Of a stretch of DNA of 64,000 nt, positions 15,001-23,320 are shown piece after piece. Under the pieces are notes generated by a model. The model saw only the letters and a list, made by a program, of their open reading frames with translations, made no database searches and was not told the origin of the DNA. The number at the start of each line of letters is the position of its first letter. Within the stretch, counting starts at the first letter, position 1. Origin of the DNA: a virus; the IMG/VR virus record IMGVR_UViG_3300049914_000251, positions 49,819 to 113,818 of that record, one strand, 5' to 3'. The translations under genes were made by a program, and so were the position numbers.

Positions 15001-18000
15001 CCGCTAACTGATCCTTAGTAATAAACTGACTCCAATCAGCTGAAATACTTCTATCCAGCTCATTAGTAACTCCACGAACTATCAGATTATCAGCTGCCAT
15101 ACCAAGATCCAACAACGCCACATTATGATTAGGAAATGCCAGTTGCACCGGATACCTCTTAATCTGAACCATAAGACTTGACGACGGCAGATAAAACCAA
15201 GAACCTCCGTCTACACCATCATCGATACGAATACGAGTGAAAAGCTCCGGAGGCATTGGAGCACCTATAACCCTATAAACAGCCGATAACGTCAGATTTG
15301 TTTTAACCGTAATATCTGTAGGATTGGTAATCTTACTGCTCAGAAACTGATCCGTTTCGAAAACACCGCTTGGATATGAAGTGGACTCTTTTTGAGGAAT
15401 TAAATTAGCGAAAGAAAGAGTCCAATAGTCAAATTCAAAATTGGCAACTGCCTCAGCCTCGGCAGAAACCACGCTGCCTGCATCATAAACAAATACGCCC
15501 TCTCCAGGAATAACCACATGTCCCTGAGACGGCGTCAAGAAATCTACGTACACTTTCAAGAAGGCCTCTATATCATAATCATCCAGCATGGTAATAACTG
15601 TGCTAATCAAAGTCGGATCTGCTACCTGTGAAACATCGCCCAGCCATTCCTTCCACAGGCTGGTATTGGCTGAGGCTTCTATGGGAACTACTGCAGAAAG
15701 ATTTTGAAACGCCTCACTGTGACCCACCCAAACCAAATTCTCAACATACCCCGATACGGCACCAGATAAATTTAACCCATACAAATAACGTAAAGGACCA
15801 TGAGACCAAAATGGCGCATCAGTTAAAGTAGCCCGCGCTAATCTGTTAGACTCTGTAGCCCTGTCAGCGGCCGAAGCATAATTATCACAGTAAAACATAC
15901 CATGTTCATAACGGAAACTGTCATACCAAAACCTTAAGTACATTGTAAGTGGAGCTGTAGAAAGCGCTGCAGTTCCTCCCACCAAAATAGGCCCATCACA
16001 TACTTCGTTATAAAGTTCAACATTAAACGTTACCGTACCAGCAAGTACACTGATCTGCACTCCAACAAAATCATCGACTACCAGTCCTCCCCAAGTACTC
16101 TTCAACTTAGCTAACAAGAAAGGCGTCAAAAGACCATCTCCTCCTGTAATACGCACGTCAGCCAAGAACTCAAAATCACCTGAAAGATTAATATAATCAA
16201 CACCTTTATCAAATACTGCATAAACCTCACTACCGACGCTAGTAGAAAACGTAATACGATCCTGTGTCCTGCTTAATTCCACAGCCGGATCATACTCCTC
16301 ATATGTCCTGAAATCCTCGCCGCACGGTGGGGAAAGAATATTTCCCGTATATGAATCGCTAACCTTAGCCTGCAGCAAATATTTTTCTACAAAATTAGCC
16401 ATTATGCTATAATCGGCCGACATTACTATCTGCGTCGCCGCACAATCAGGATCCGCTAAAGTACCGATATCACCCGTCCAAATACCTAAGTTGGGTATTG
16501 ATAGCCCCGGATAATAATGAGCCACGTTAACCACAGCTAACAGATCAACAACTGTACCTTCATCATATGAAAATACTCCTATTCCCGGAACCGTGACCGT
16601 CCCTCCAGTACCTGCTGTCACCGTCAAATTCCTTGTTATAGGAACCGTAACGAGCATACTAAACTTAAGTCCGGTAGCATCTGGAAAATTGGCGTTAACC
16701 TTTCTGATATCAAGAAATTTTTCCACATCCACCAGATAAACATTTACAGCGTCACAACCATATTGACCGGCATCAGAGATAGTTACAACAGGACCCGCAT
16801 CAGCCTCGCCGCTACGAAGATAAAACGACCTCGATTTCCCAACTCCCGGAGGTACTGTAACATAGGCTGAAAGATTCTTCAAGATAAACTTGGAACCTGC
16901 CTGTGGCGCCATAGGTTGCTCCATCCAAGGTTCATAGCCCTCGCCATCGCACGATCCACAAATAGGATGAAACTCTTGCTCCCATCCATACATGGCATAC
17001 GGATCCAGATCACCTGAAAATAAACAGCTCTCAAAATCAACTGTCGAATCAAACTGCAACGCCAGACAATAATACGAAGGAACTGGAGAACCTGCAGGAG
17101 TTACAGAAATAGTGACTAAATCCCCTTGAGCTACTACTACCGTATTGACCAAGTCCTCTGCGCTATCTTCATAATCCGAAACGACGCAGCTCAATCCCGT
17201 GTCTACGCCATTCACACGAACAGTAAAAGTATAAGAGCTGCCTACTCCCGGACCTCTGCCGAAAAGATAAAATCTAAAATTGTACGGACTAACTACATAA
17301 TCACCCTCAGAAAACATAAAATCATAATCCGCAGCGTTTAACGTCCAACTAGCACCATAATCTGTAGAGTAACCGCCTTGCCCGCCTGCGTAAGTAGCCC
17401 CTACGCTGTCTACACGCCAAAGAATATAATCAGAATTACTCTCCAGGTTTTCACTGAGAACTATAGCATATTTGACACCTGCAACAAGAGCGACCCCGGG
17501 ATTACTTGTTACCCAATCATAAAGCAACATAGTGTACCACGCGCCTGCACTGTTTGTGGTTATACCACTTGCATCCATATCACCATAAGCTAAAGGATCG
17601 CCCGTTGGTTTTCCTGCTCCGTCCGTAGCATACACGTAAACCGTAAGAGTATCAGGAGTCCCTACCCTGTATATCCTTACTTTAGCCCACCATGCAGTAT
17701 GACTTACTAATGGTGTAATAGACTGCATCCGCTGATAATTAAGTGCTGTACCTACAATAGAAGAAGTATTGTCTCCTGTAGTATAGCTCTCACGTACTTG
17801 CTCTACTGCAGAAGTTACCATAATTGGATTCCACGTTCCACCGGAATCCAACGATTCTACAGCGCCATCTACTGCAACAGCCGTTCCCCAAACCGACGCA
17901 ATCTCCACTAACTCACTAGGTATCCTAAACACTACCCAGTATGTCGTACCTGAAACGACCTGAATTTCGTCGTCAAAAGTTATAGTAGTATCAACATTGT

Positions 18001-18787
18001 CGGCAGTGGGTAAACTGTTAGCCGCTATTGAACCAGAGGTTATTTCTACTCCCGGACTTCCCGCATTATCCGCATTAAAACTGACTATAAAATCTCCTGT
18101 AAGAGAAGTCGTCCGCCAGGCTCTCAACAATACAGAACCGATGACAATACTTACCGCAGCGGTATACGGAAAAGCAAACCACTTACCATCATTAAAATCT
18201 TGCTGTACCGTAATATCCGTTTGAACTTTTATCGCGGTATACTTTTTCTTATCCTTAACGATCAGCCCTTTCAGTGTTCCGCCAGTAGGAAAAACTGAAT
18301 AAGCATATGACTCATCTAAATTAACGTCACCTTCATACCCTTCAGATACTGCGGCATAGCACACAGAGGATGCGTCAGCTAACACCTTAGAAAAGTACAC
18401 ACTTCGATTATCGGCGCCGCTATCAAACTGTAAATACCACCGGTGCTGCCTGTCCTGTGGAGTTGACCATGTGATCTTAACATATACTAAATCTCCCCTC
18501 ACAACAGCCACCGTATCAACCAAATTTGAGGCTGAAGACGCGGGCCCTACTATAGTGGCAGTTAACGAAGTAGCAACCCCATTCTTATAGACGGTATACG
18601 TGCAACTGGAACCGGCTGGACATGCTACAGACATACTAACCACGAAACCGGACAAAACCCCAGCATCTGACATCAGACTGTAAACGTCATTAGCTAAATA
18701 CGTAGAAATGTAGCAACCAGATACAGGGCCCCACGCATTATAGGCCCCTACCCAGTTATAATCCACATGCAGAAACGGTTGCCTCAT
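12011..18787 (-). CDS. Giant modular tail adhesin (2258 aa)
   Basis: A mosaic of extracellular-type beta modules. A jelly-roll-like module lies near residues 350-500, and a related one near 1820-1930. InlB-like repeats occur near 760-800, 1130-1165 and 1395-1440 (for example FDHWTGDVPAD and SIMANF). A distal-tail-like domain also present in the two upstream tail genes lies at about 1184-1350. A predicted beta-propeller (GRIYAAYNDDKG, SIAVDKNGVTHIAWEWDDGT) spans about 1465-1790, and a fibronectin type III-like end begins near 2155 (GPPTGFAVTEVVPGKVKMDW). There is no signal peptide or membrane segment. It follows the tail operon, so it is the likely receptor-binding fibre or tail-tip spike. Residue limits are estimates. 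Confidence 0.8.
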   Translation of the reverse strand: MRQPFLHVDYNWVGAYNAWGPVSGCYISTYLANDVYSLMSDAGVLSGFVVSMSVACPAGSSCTYTVYKNGVATSLTATIVGPASSASNLVDTVAVVRGDLVYVKITWSTPQDRQHRWYLQFDSGADNRSVYFSKVLADASSVCYAAVSEGYEGDVNLDESYAYSVFPTGGTLKGLIVKDKKKYTAIKVQTDITVQQDFNDGKWFAFPYTAAVSIVIGSVLLRAWRTTSLTGDFIVSFNADNAGSPGVEITSGSIAANSLPTADNVDTTITFDDEIQVVSGTTYWVVFRIPSELVEIASVWGTAVAVDGAVESLDSGGTWNPIMVTSAVEQVRESYTTGDNTSSIVGTALNYQRMQSITPLVSHTAWWAKVRIYRVGTPDTLTVYVYATDGAGKPTGDPLAYGDMDASGITTNSAGAWYTMLLYDWVTSNPGVALVAGVKYAIVLSENLESNSDYILWRVDSVGATYAGGQGGYSTDYGASWTLNAADYDFMFSEGDYVVSPYNFRFYLFGRGPGVGSSYTFTVRVNGVDTGLSCVVSDYEDSAEDLVNTVVVAQGDLVTISVTPAGSPVPSYYCLALQFDSTVDFESCLFSGDLDPYAMYGWEQEFHPICGSCDGEGYEPWMEQPMAPQAGSKFILKNLSAYVTVPPGVGKSRSFYLRSGEADAGPVVTISDAGQYGCDAVNVYLVDVEKFLDIRKVNANFPDATGLKFSMLVTVPITRNLTVTAGTGGTVTVPGIGVFSYDEGTVVDLLAVVNVAHYYPGLSIPNLGIWTGDIGTLADPDCAATQIVMSADYSIMANFVEKYLLQAKVSDSYTGNILSPPCGEDFRTYEEYDPAVELSRTQDRITFSTSVGSEVYAVFDKGVDYINLSGDFEFLADVRITGGDGLLTPFLLAKLKSTWGGLVVDDFVGVQISVLAGTVTFNVELYNEVCDGPILVGGTAALSTAPLTMYLRFWYDSFRYEHGMFYCDNYASAADRATESNRLARATLTDAPFWSHGPLRYLYGLNLSGAVSGYVENLVWVGHSEAFQNLSAVVPIEASANTSLWKEWLGDVSQVADPTLISTVITMLDDYDIEAFLKVYVDFLTPSQGHVVIPGEGVFVYDAGSVVSAEAEAVANFEFDYWTLSFANLIPQKESTSYPSGVFETDQFLSSKITNPTDITVKTNLTLSAVYRVIGAPMPPELFTRIRIDDGVDGGSWFYLPSSSLMVQIKRYPVQLAFPNHNVALLDLGMAADNLIVRGVTNELDRSISADWSQFITKDQLAEVVRAWGGSVDVLAKTGFPRVRVPIAYYLVLGNGDVVISPSPSYPGGNLWAMWCDFWHGQFGNCRMTHNAGNRGAFNFDFSFKVCKKTQGFVIINPVVAPVFILNVESCSGVFAVDDLVVTYSLYTHDYPAVLPYQLVRLEALETGDYTFDHWTGDVPADANALDSSFYVTMDKSRDLEAFSKVAWVNADGGPYTPAAVQANVDNIAYNGSRKLCRTPQGRLWFVFAGSDGRIYAAYNDDKGLSAFPSWLPSPTGWIVEQASYTEDGGGLSQPCCACDSYGGLYVAWNNDETYVEYRYRSELGVWNSWHGLPTSISLPVGQYAWWIEQAGVWDVSISVNSLSQMVMVASAPRVLPVPPIYQQLWVLYGGSGGWIDAYRWGGVGDATKGSVVVGLSNSIHIAYDSQRYHPPDPYTQDIYCGDDNVSMKGVYVDKQTNPCVAVDPSGYPAVVWQGKGWGLLPLKSRVMYRRKGPSGWEPIINLYEDTFWGVDWPYAGDHYSPSIAVDKNGVTHIAWEWDDGTTKRVLLQSCTQKVDEIWEWSTDMATGTPSAYYSLHDNKAVGQTLQPGWLSVTCIDIYAASTGTGTAVFEMWDVSSGGIPTGSSPIFSYVIPDLAFAVSGPQWIGVWFPVTPSPLLDGDTVYAFTIRGTGVGAGNAIRVYYAVDSTNPGHLVYWDGDPMLPWTADDTKDTLFKVGSGNAITGWSEIERYWVGGNIDSDDTFTPSLMHQYWPLKCAFSQNTLPDRAFVFKGTDWVSGLPSIGFNAWESEADMVVTLSPSDITAHQVEVWGAPTNYTKISLGHNLFDSAGFAYSSGEFSWPVQRPREHRLDPSAAGFHSIVNAWGAICQEGEPFSATLHGLAPGTLYNCVAFAKDASFGTGTYWGNPRHFLTAPGPPTGFAVTEVVPGKVKMDWKNTILTEFTPWTMIRYKTTGYPTSPTDGILAYFGPLETVTLYLNTTIHYYFRAWSYISWEYLSGYSVDYVSGVYYNAIPLPHITF

Positions 18788-18852
18788 CGAATCAAACCCC
18801 CATAATTACAAAGGGCACCTCTTACAAACAGGGTGCCCTCACAATTCACCAT
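18784..18852 (-). CDS. 22-residue coupling ORF before the adhesin
   Basis: ATG 18850-18852 has a GGAGG motif at ideal spacing, and the frame (MVNCEGTLFVRGALCNYGGL) ends in a TGA overlapping the ATG of the giant adhesin. The ORF spans the 8-bp hairpin at 18812-18839. It looks like a coupling peptide that lets ribosomes unfold the hairpin and reach the adhesin start. Small but well placed. Confidence 0.45.
   Translation of the reverse strand: MVNCEGTLFVRGALCNYGGLIR
18812..18839 (-). terminator. Hairpin before the adhesin gene (weak terminator or attenuator)
   Basis: AGGGCACC (18812-18819) pairs with GGTGCCCT (18832-18839) with a 12-nt loop. On the minus strand it is followed by TTGTAATTATG, a poor U-tract. 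It lies inside the 22-codon ORF. It may lower adhesin expression relative to upstream tail genes. Confidence 0.5.
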
Positions 18853-18864
18853 TGAACCTCCAGT

Positions 18865-19260
18865 CTACGGAGTATGTATCTTTAATACCACCTTAAACGT
18901 CAGCTCAAACTTCTGTACCTCGCCTGTAGCTGCCTCATAATCAAATTTAATGCCTCCAAACAGCCCTGAATAAGTATCATGAGCAGTCTCCTGCAATACA
19001 GGATATCCTGACTTGTTCATAATATCAACGTTACTTCCCCACGACCGCACAGCATCCTCTAACTGACTTTTAGTAGGCCCATTGATTTCATCCGTAATAC
19101 CCTGTAGGGTTATAATTTCCAAACAAGATCCCAGATCCAATGCCATTACTCTTCTAAAGGGTAGGGGAATTTGAACAGGAGACCTCTTCAAACTATGAAC
19201 GAGCCTGTCTACCATCAAAGTATACGTAACACTAGAACCATCAGTTATTTTTATCCTCAC
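18865..19260 (-). CDS. Tail protein made of one distal-tail-like domain
   Basis: A 131-residue protein starting at GTG 19258-19260 behind GGGAGATAGG. The sequence (VHSLKRSPVQIPLPF, then MALDLGSCLEIITLQGITDE, then KSQLEDAVRSWGSNVDIMNK, then FDYEAATGEVQKFELTFKV) matches region 1184-1350 of the giant adhesin and the N-terminal part of the 771-residue protein upstream. It is therefore a stand-alone copy of a domain used three times. Position after the tape measure suggests a distal-tail or hub-ring protein. Confidence 0.7.
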   Translation of the reverse strand: MRIKITDGSSVTYTLMVDRLVHSLKRSPVQIPLPFRRVMALDLGSCLEIITLQGITDEINGPTKSQLEDAVRSWGSNVDIMNKSGYPVLQETAHDTYSGLFGGIKFDYEAATGEVQKFELTFKVVLKIHTP

Positions 19261-19262
19261 GC

Positions 19263-21578
19263 CTATCTCCCAGCGACCGTTGTAGTCTCTGACTGTATCA
19301 TTTGCTCAGTCACAGCCCCTAATTTAGCTACTATGTCCCTTGCAAAACCATAACCACCACCTGTAGGCAGATGCTCCATTATAGTTATAACAGACATTGC
19401 TGGAGGTTCCTGATAATCAATACTCACTACGACACCTTCCATACTCCCCTTAACCGAAAGAACAGTTCCGTCCGGACTAGCCGTTGACGCCATAGCACCA
19501 GTCGGATCCGGAAAAAATACCTTCACTTTCATGGCCGCCCTTAAGGGCTTATTCTCATACCATATAATACTACCATTGGAAACAGGGGACTTACATTGAG
19601 GATACCCAGCCACCGTTATCTCAGCCGTCCATAAAGATTCAGAAGCTTTAAACTCGGCATCTCTCCTTAAAATAGCATCATTCTTATTATTAATGGCAGG
19701 ATCATACACTACCTTTTCACGTACTGCCTGAAGTGTTTCCTCTAAAGTTGGATCTGTAGCCTCATCAGCGCCATCCTTACCGCTACTGTCAGTTACATCC
19801 CAAAGCGGATCAGATGTATGCACCGTTACTTTAGTAAGACGTTCCCCTTGATACTTACAGAATTTTGCTGTAGAAGCATCGTACTGTATTTGCATCGGCA
19901 TATGATGCAAATCAGATTCATTAGGATGAAATTCCACATTAGATTCCAAAGAACCTCTCTTAAAATACCTGAACGTAGCTTGAGCATGTCTAACGCGCAA
20001 AACACCCGGAACCGGAGGCCCATACACTCCCGGAGGCAGCACTTCATCAGGCAACCAAGCGCCCGGCACGACACCATCCTCGACAAAGAAATCATACCCG
20101 GAACCTACTCCACTATTTGGAGCCGGTGCAGTTTGCTGTGTAAATGATTTGGCCTCATCCAACTTATATTTATTATATAAAATACCCGCCCAACCATAGC
20201 TAGTAGTACGATACATTGGATGTTCATCTAGCCAAGCATTAAACGATAACAAAGTATCGGGCACCATATAATAAGCTGTACCTGTCCACGTAAAGATCCA
20301 CGGATCTTCTGCTGCTAATTTAGTAGCTATTTGAAATACCGAATCAGAACTTCCTGAATAATCATTACCATACAGCCCATCATTAATAGGAAAAGGCTGC
20401 ACTGACCGATTTGGAACATAAAACGCCAGATCTGCAAACTTATCCGCAGATGGGGTCTTAGCATAAGTGCTAACATTATAACCAAAACCCCCTTGAGAAA
20501 AAAGAACCGCATCCTTGGCACTACCCAATATCATAAGCTGAATAAGATCCGACCTTCCATATTTAACAGACTCGGTAACTAACCCTGGAATAGGAGGATA
20601 AACATATGTAGAATCGCCCATTGCCGGTAACGTAGGAGTTCCTGTTGCAGTAGCGTACACACGATAATCATGACCTCCGCCGCTGTTTTGAAGAATCTTC
20701 ATCAAATCATAAACCACCAACTTAACATACTGCCCCTCATCGCCTGCCGGATAAGTTTCCTTACTATCAAGCCTCCCTAAAAACATTACGTGCCTAGTAC
20801 GCGGGTCCACCAGACAAATTCGCATTGGAAAAGTATCTGAATATTTAATAGAGACAAGCTCTTTAGGATTACCAACTACCAGCTCTACCACACGAACCCG
20901 ACCAGCCATGCTATCTGTCAACCGCAAAGACCTTTTGTTCACTTCTTGAATCCACTTACCGGGTAAATCAACACCAGGAGTGGTCACTGTCATATCATGC
21001 GCTGCATTACCCTTATAATCAGCCTCATTCTCATAATACATCAGCATTCCCGAGAACGGAGGCATGAACGTACCTAAGTCCTCTTTGAACGCAGACAAAA
21101 ACACTAGGGTAAATTTACAGTATTCATCACGACCACTTTCCCTTTCAAGAGTTAAGCTGTCAAACAAACCACGATAAGCTATGTACCCATCTACCCGCTT
21201 TTCTGTAAGAGTACACAACCTCTCAGGCAACATCCCAGCTGTAACAAAACCAACCCACCACGTACGAACGGCGGTCTCCAAATCATTAACTGAAGGCTCT
21301 CCCGTCCCCGGTGAAGTATAGTATATCACTCCAGTCACTATGATAGCTTCGGTCACCTGAAGCCAGTCCACTATCAGAGTATTAGGAAGCCCATAAGTAG
21401 CCAGATCAGTAGGATCCGTTCCTCCAGGCAAAGGAAGTTGAGCATTCAACCGATTAATCTCATGATGAAATACGTTACAACGCAACAAATAAGACTGATA
21501 GCCTGTGAAACTGCCAGTCTCCAGAATATCACGCATGCCATTATCTATCATGACTTCGATATCTTCATTAGCGCCCAT
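19263..21578 (-). CDS. Tail hub/distal tail protein (771 aa)
   Basis: It directly follows the tape measure (5-nt gap), the position of Dit/Tal-type proteins. Residues about 30-170 contain the shared domain (ITGVIYYTSPG-like strand, LETAVRTWWVGFVTAG, GLFDSLTLERESGRDEYCKF). The middle (MRICLVDPRTRHVMFLGRLD, VYDLMKIL) resembles baseplate hub beta-barrels of the gp27/Tal type. The C-terminal part (KMVSG-free, MKVKVFFPDPTG, MEGVVVSIDYQEPPAMSVIT) is also beta-rich. It probably forms the hub that connects the tail tube to the adhesin. No lytic domain is recognised. Confidence 0.7.
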   Translation of the reverse strand: MGANEDIEVMIDNGMRDILETGSFTGYQSYLLRCNVFHHEINRLNAQLPLPGGTDPTDLATYGLPNTLIVDWLQVTEAIIVTGVIYYTSPGTGEPSVNDLETAVRTWWVGFVTAGMLPERLCTLTEKRVDGYIAYRGLFDSLTLERESGRDEYCKFTLVFLSAFKEDLGTFMPPFSGMLMYYENEADYKGNAAHDMTVTTPGVDLPGKWIQEVNKRSLRLTDSMAGRVRVVELVVGNPKELVSIKYSDTFPMRICLVDPRTRHVMFLGRLDSKETYPAGDEGQYVKLVVYDLMKILQNSGGGHDYRVYATATGTPTLPAMGDSTYVYPPIPGLVTESVKYGRSDLIQLMILGSAKDAVLFSQGGFGYNVSTYAKTPSADKFADLAFYVPNRSVQPFPINDGLYGNDYSGSSDSVFQIATKLAAEDPWIFTWTGTAYYMVPDTLLSFNAWLDEHPMYRTTSYGWAGILYNKYKLDEAKSFTQQTAPAPNSGVGSGYDFFVEDGVVPGAWLPDEVLPPGVYGPPVPGVLRVRHAQATFRYFKRGSLESNVEFHPNESDLHHMPMQIQYDASTAKFCKYQGERLTKVTVHTSDPLWDVTDSSGKDGADEATDPTLEETLQAVREKVVYDPAINNKNDAILRRDAEFKASESLWTAEITVAGYPQCKSPVSNGSIIWYENKPLRAAMKVKVFFPDPTGAMASTASPDGTVLSVKGSMEGVVVSIDYQEPPAMSVITIMEHLPTGGGYGFARDIVAKLGAVTEQMIQSETTTVAGR

Positions 21579-21583
21579 CGCCC

Positions 21584-22720
21584 TTACCTACCTCTCATAA
21601 AATCTCTGGTCAACTGCTTATTATAATCATTAAAAGCTCTGGACATAGAACTCTGATCAACCTTCTCACGCAACGGTACATTGAACGTTATATTCTGATT
21701 AAACACAGCACTCCTACCAGTTCCGCCTTGACCCTTCTGCAAAGCATAGCTCATAGCTTGTTCCAATGGAGAAGGAGAATGATGCTTAGTTAAAAGGCCA
21801 GCTATTAAACCTGCGATACCACCTATGAATGCCCCGCCCCAGCCAAATATACCCCCTGCTAACGCCCCAGCACCAGCCATTTCAGCAATACCCATTGCCC
21901 CGCCAGTTTTATACCCCTGATACCCCAAAGCAGTAGCTCCCCCTAATCTCAGCAAATTACCAGCCTGTCCACCTATAGCACCTATCCGCGTTGTAGCCGC
22001 ACCAAGAGGCGCGCCAACAGCCCCAGCTATACCTCCTTGAGCTATCATAGGAAGTGCTGCCTTAACCCCAACCATTATGCTTAACCTAGATATGGCTGCT
22101 GTAAGAAGAGCCAACGTTACAGCTAAAGATGCGAAGGCTGTCGGAGACTTGAAAGCACCTACAACCAAATCCTTAATCATCCCTAACCACTTCTCAGGAT
22201 GTAATATATTAGCTAGAAGGTTCCAAATCTTTTTAAGGTCTTCCCACACCCCCATGAATATGTCTTTAGCACGAGTTAAAAGACGCTGGATATCTTTTGA
22301 CATTAACCACTGAAGAAGATACATAAAACCCATCATGAATAAATTTATCACCGGTAAAAAAGGAACTAATATTGTATCTGCAGCAGCTCCGATTATCTTA
22401 GTAAAAGCACTGGTATACGTCTTAAGAATACCACTATTCTGAGCCATAGTGTATACAAGACCAGCGATAGTGCCTATTTTAGCTAACGGAATAACATTCT
22501 TCAATATTTCAGAATGCCGTTGCTTCGTCTTCTGTTCCTTCTGTTTTTCCTTTGTAGTTTCCCCCGGCTGCTGATTTCCAGCGGCCGTAGTCCCAGCAGC
22601 TCCACCAGCAGCTCCACCAGCAGCTCCGCCTCCAATAGCTTTCAGCTTCTGCTCGATGTCTGACGTATCAGCTATAAACTTAATCCTAACTTCCGTCTGT
22701 TCCGGATATCCCTCAGCCAT
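21584..22720 (-). CDS. Short tape measure protein
   Basis: A 378-residue protein. The ATG at 22718-22720 is preceded by AAGGAGC; the longer frame begins with an extra TTG codon. After a Gly/Ala-rich N-terminal linker it has a coiled charged segment (KEKQKEQKTKQRHSEILKNV) and several long hydrophobic stretches (about 85-160, 195-225 and a Gly-rich glycine-zipper region 255-320), as in tape measures. Length is unusually small for one; since tail length scales with tape measure length this predicts a short tail. Position after the frameshifted chaperone pair and before the hub supports the call. Confidence 0.75.
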   Translation of the reverse strand: MAEGYPEQTEVRIKFIADTSDIEQKLKAIGGGAAGGAAGGAAGTTAAGNQQPGETTKEKQKEQKTKQRHSEILKNVIPLAKIGTIAGLVYTMAQNSGILKTYTSAFTKIIGAAADTILVPFLPVINLFMMGFMYLLQWLMSKDIQRLLTRAKDIFMGVWEDLKKIWNLLANILHPEKWLGMIKDLVVGAFKSPTAFASLAVTLALLTAAISRLSIMVGVKAALPMIAQGGIAGAVGAPLGAATTRIGAIGGQAGNLLRLGGATALGYQGYKTGGAMGIAEMAGAGALAGGIFGWGGAFIGGIAGLIAGLLTKHHSPSPLEQAMSYALQKGQGGTGRSAVFNQNITFNVPLREKVDQSSMSRAFNDYNKQLTRDFMRGR

Positions 22721-22729
22721 CAACGCTCC

Positions 22730-23301
22730 TTAAATAGAAGGCTGCTGTCTGCTTAAAATCTCTTCAAGCAGCTCGGCAGCCGCTACACGTTCCATAATTT
22801 CATTTTCGTCCATGTCCTTAAGATCAGCCCACGGTATACCGAGTAACTGTAATCTGGTCTCCAGGAAGATCATGTATGACAAAACATCCTGCGGAGACTC
22901 CAGTGTACCTTTTTCTAGGATGTTTCTTAATCTTTTTTTAACTGTTCAACGCTTATCTGCGGGAACGGATTAGGCACCAGCCGTTCCACCAGTTCACCGA
23001 ACTCCGCATCCATCCCAGCAAACATGATATCATCCACTTCAAACGGGGCCTTCACTATAACAGCCTTCAGCACCATCTTATAATACACGTCCCAGTTAAA
23101 CTCCGCTGTCCCATCAGAGTTGAACTTCAAGGCCGCTGACAATGCCTTTTTCTTAGCGGTCCATCCCAGACCGCGCCTGAGTATCTTGCAGACCTTGTCC
23201 TTCCAGATGATCTCTTCAAGCCACGGATCCATGCGCGCCATTATCTCACTGGGTTTCAAGTCCTCTAACTTCACTTCCGCTACTTTACCTTCCTCAGCCA
23301 T
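22730..23301 (-). CDS. Tail assembly chaperone, frameshifted long form (GT-like)
   Basis: A -1 slip at A_AAA_AAA (22933-22939) joins the 124-residue upstream frame to a downstream frame of 67 codons (RLRNILEKGTLESPQDVLSY, then IFLETRLQLLGIPWADL, ending RQQPSI) that has no good start of its own and stops at 22730-22732. This is the lambda G/GT arrangement located immediately upstream of the tape measure. The long form would bind the tape measure and recruit tail-tube subunits. The downstream frame fully accounts for the otherwise empty 200-nt gap. Family sequence identity was not tested. Confidence 0.8.
22927..23301 (-). CDS. Tail assembly chaperone, short form (G-like)
   Basis: A 124-residue protein behind a perfect AGGAGG site. 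It is acidic and helical, beginning MAEEGKVAEVKLEDLKPSEI, and has the position and size of G-type chaperones: between the tail tube gene and the tape measure. It ends KKD at the TAA just after the run of seven A residues used for frameshifting. The short form is expected to be made in excess over the fused form. Confidence 0.75.
   Translation of the reverse strand: MAEEGKVAEVKLEDLKPSEIMARMDPWLEEIIWKDKVCKILRRGLGWTAKKKALSAALKFNSDGTAEFNWDVYYKMVLKAVIVKAPFEVDDIMFAGMDAEFGELVERLVPNPFPQISVEQLKKD
22933..22939 (-). promoter_or_regulatory. Programmed -1 ribosomal frameshift slippery site
   Basis: Seven consecutive A residues on the minus strand, in frame as A AAA AAA followed by G, six bases before the zero-frame stop. 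It fits the X XXY YYZ rule for -1 slippage. No obvious strong stem-loop follows immediately, but A-rich sites can work without one. Confidence 0.75.
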
Positions 23302-23320
23302 TTTGGCCTCCTTTCACAAC

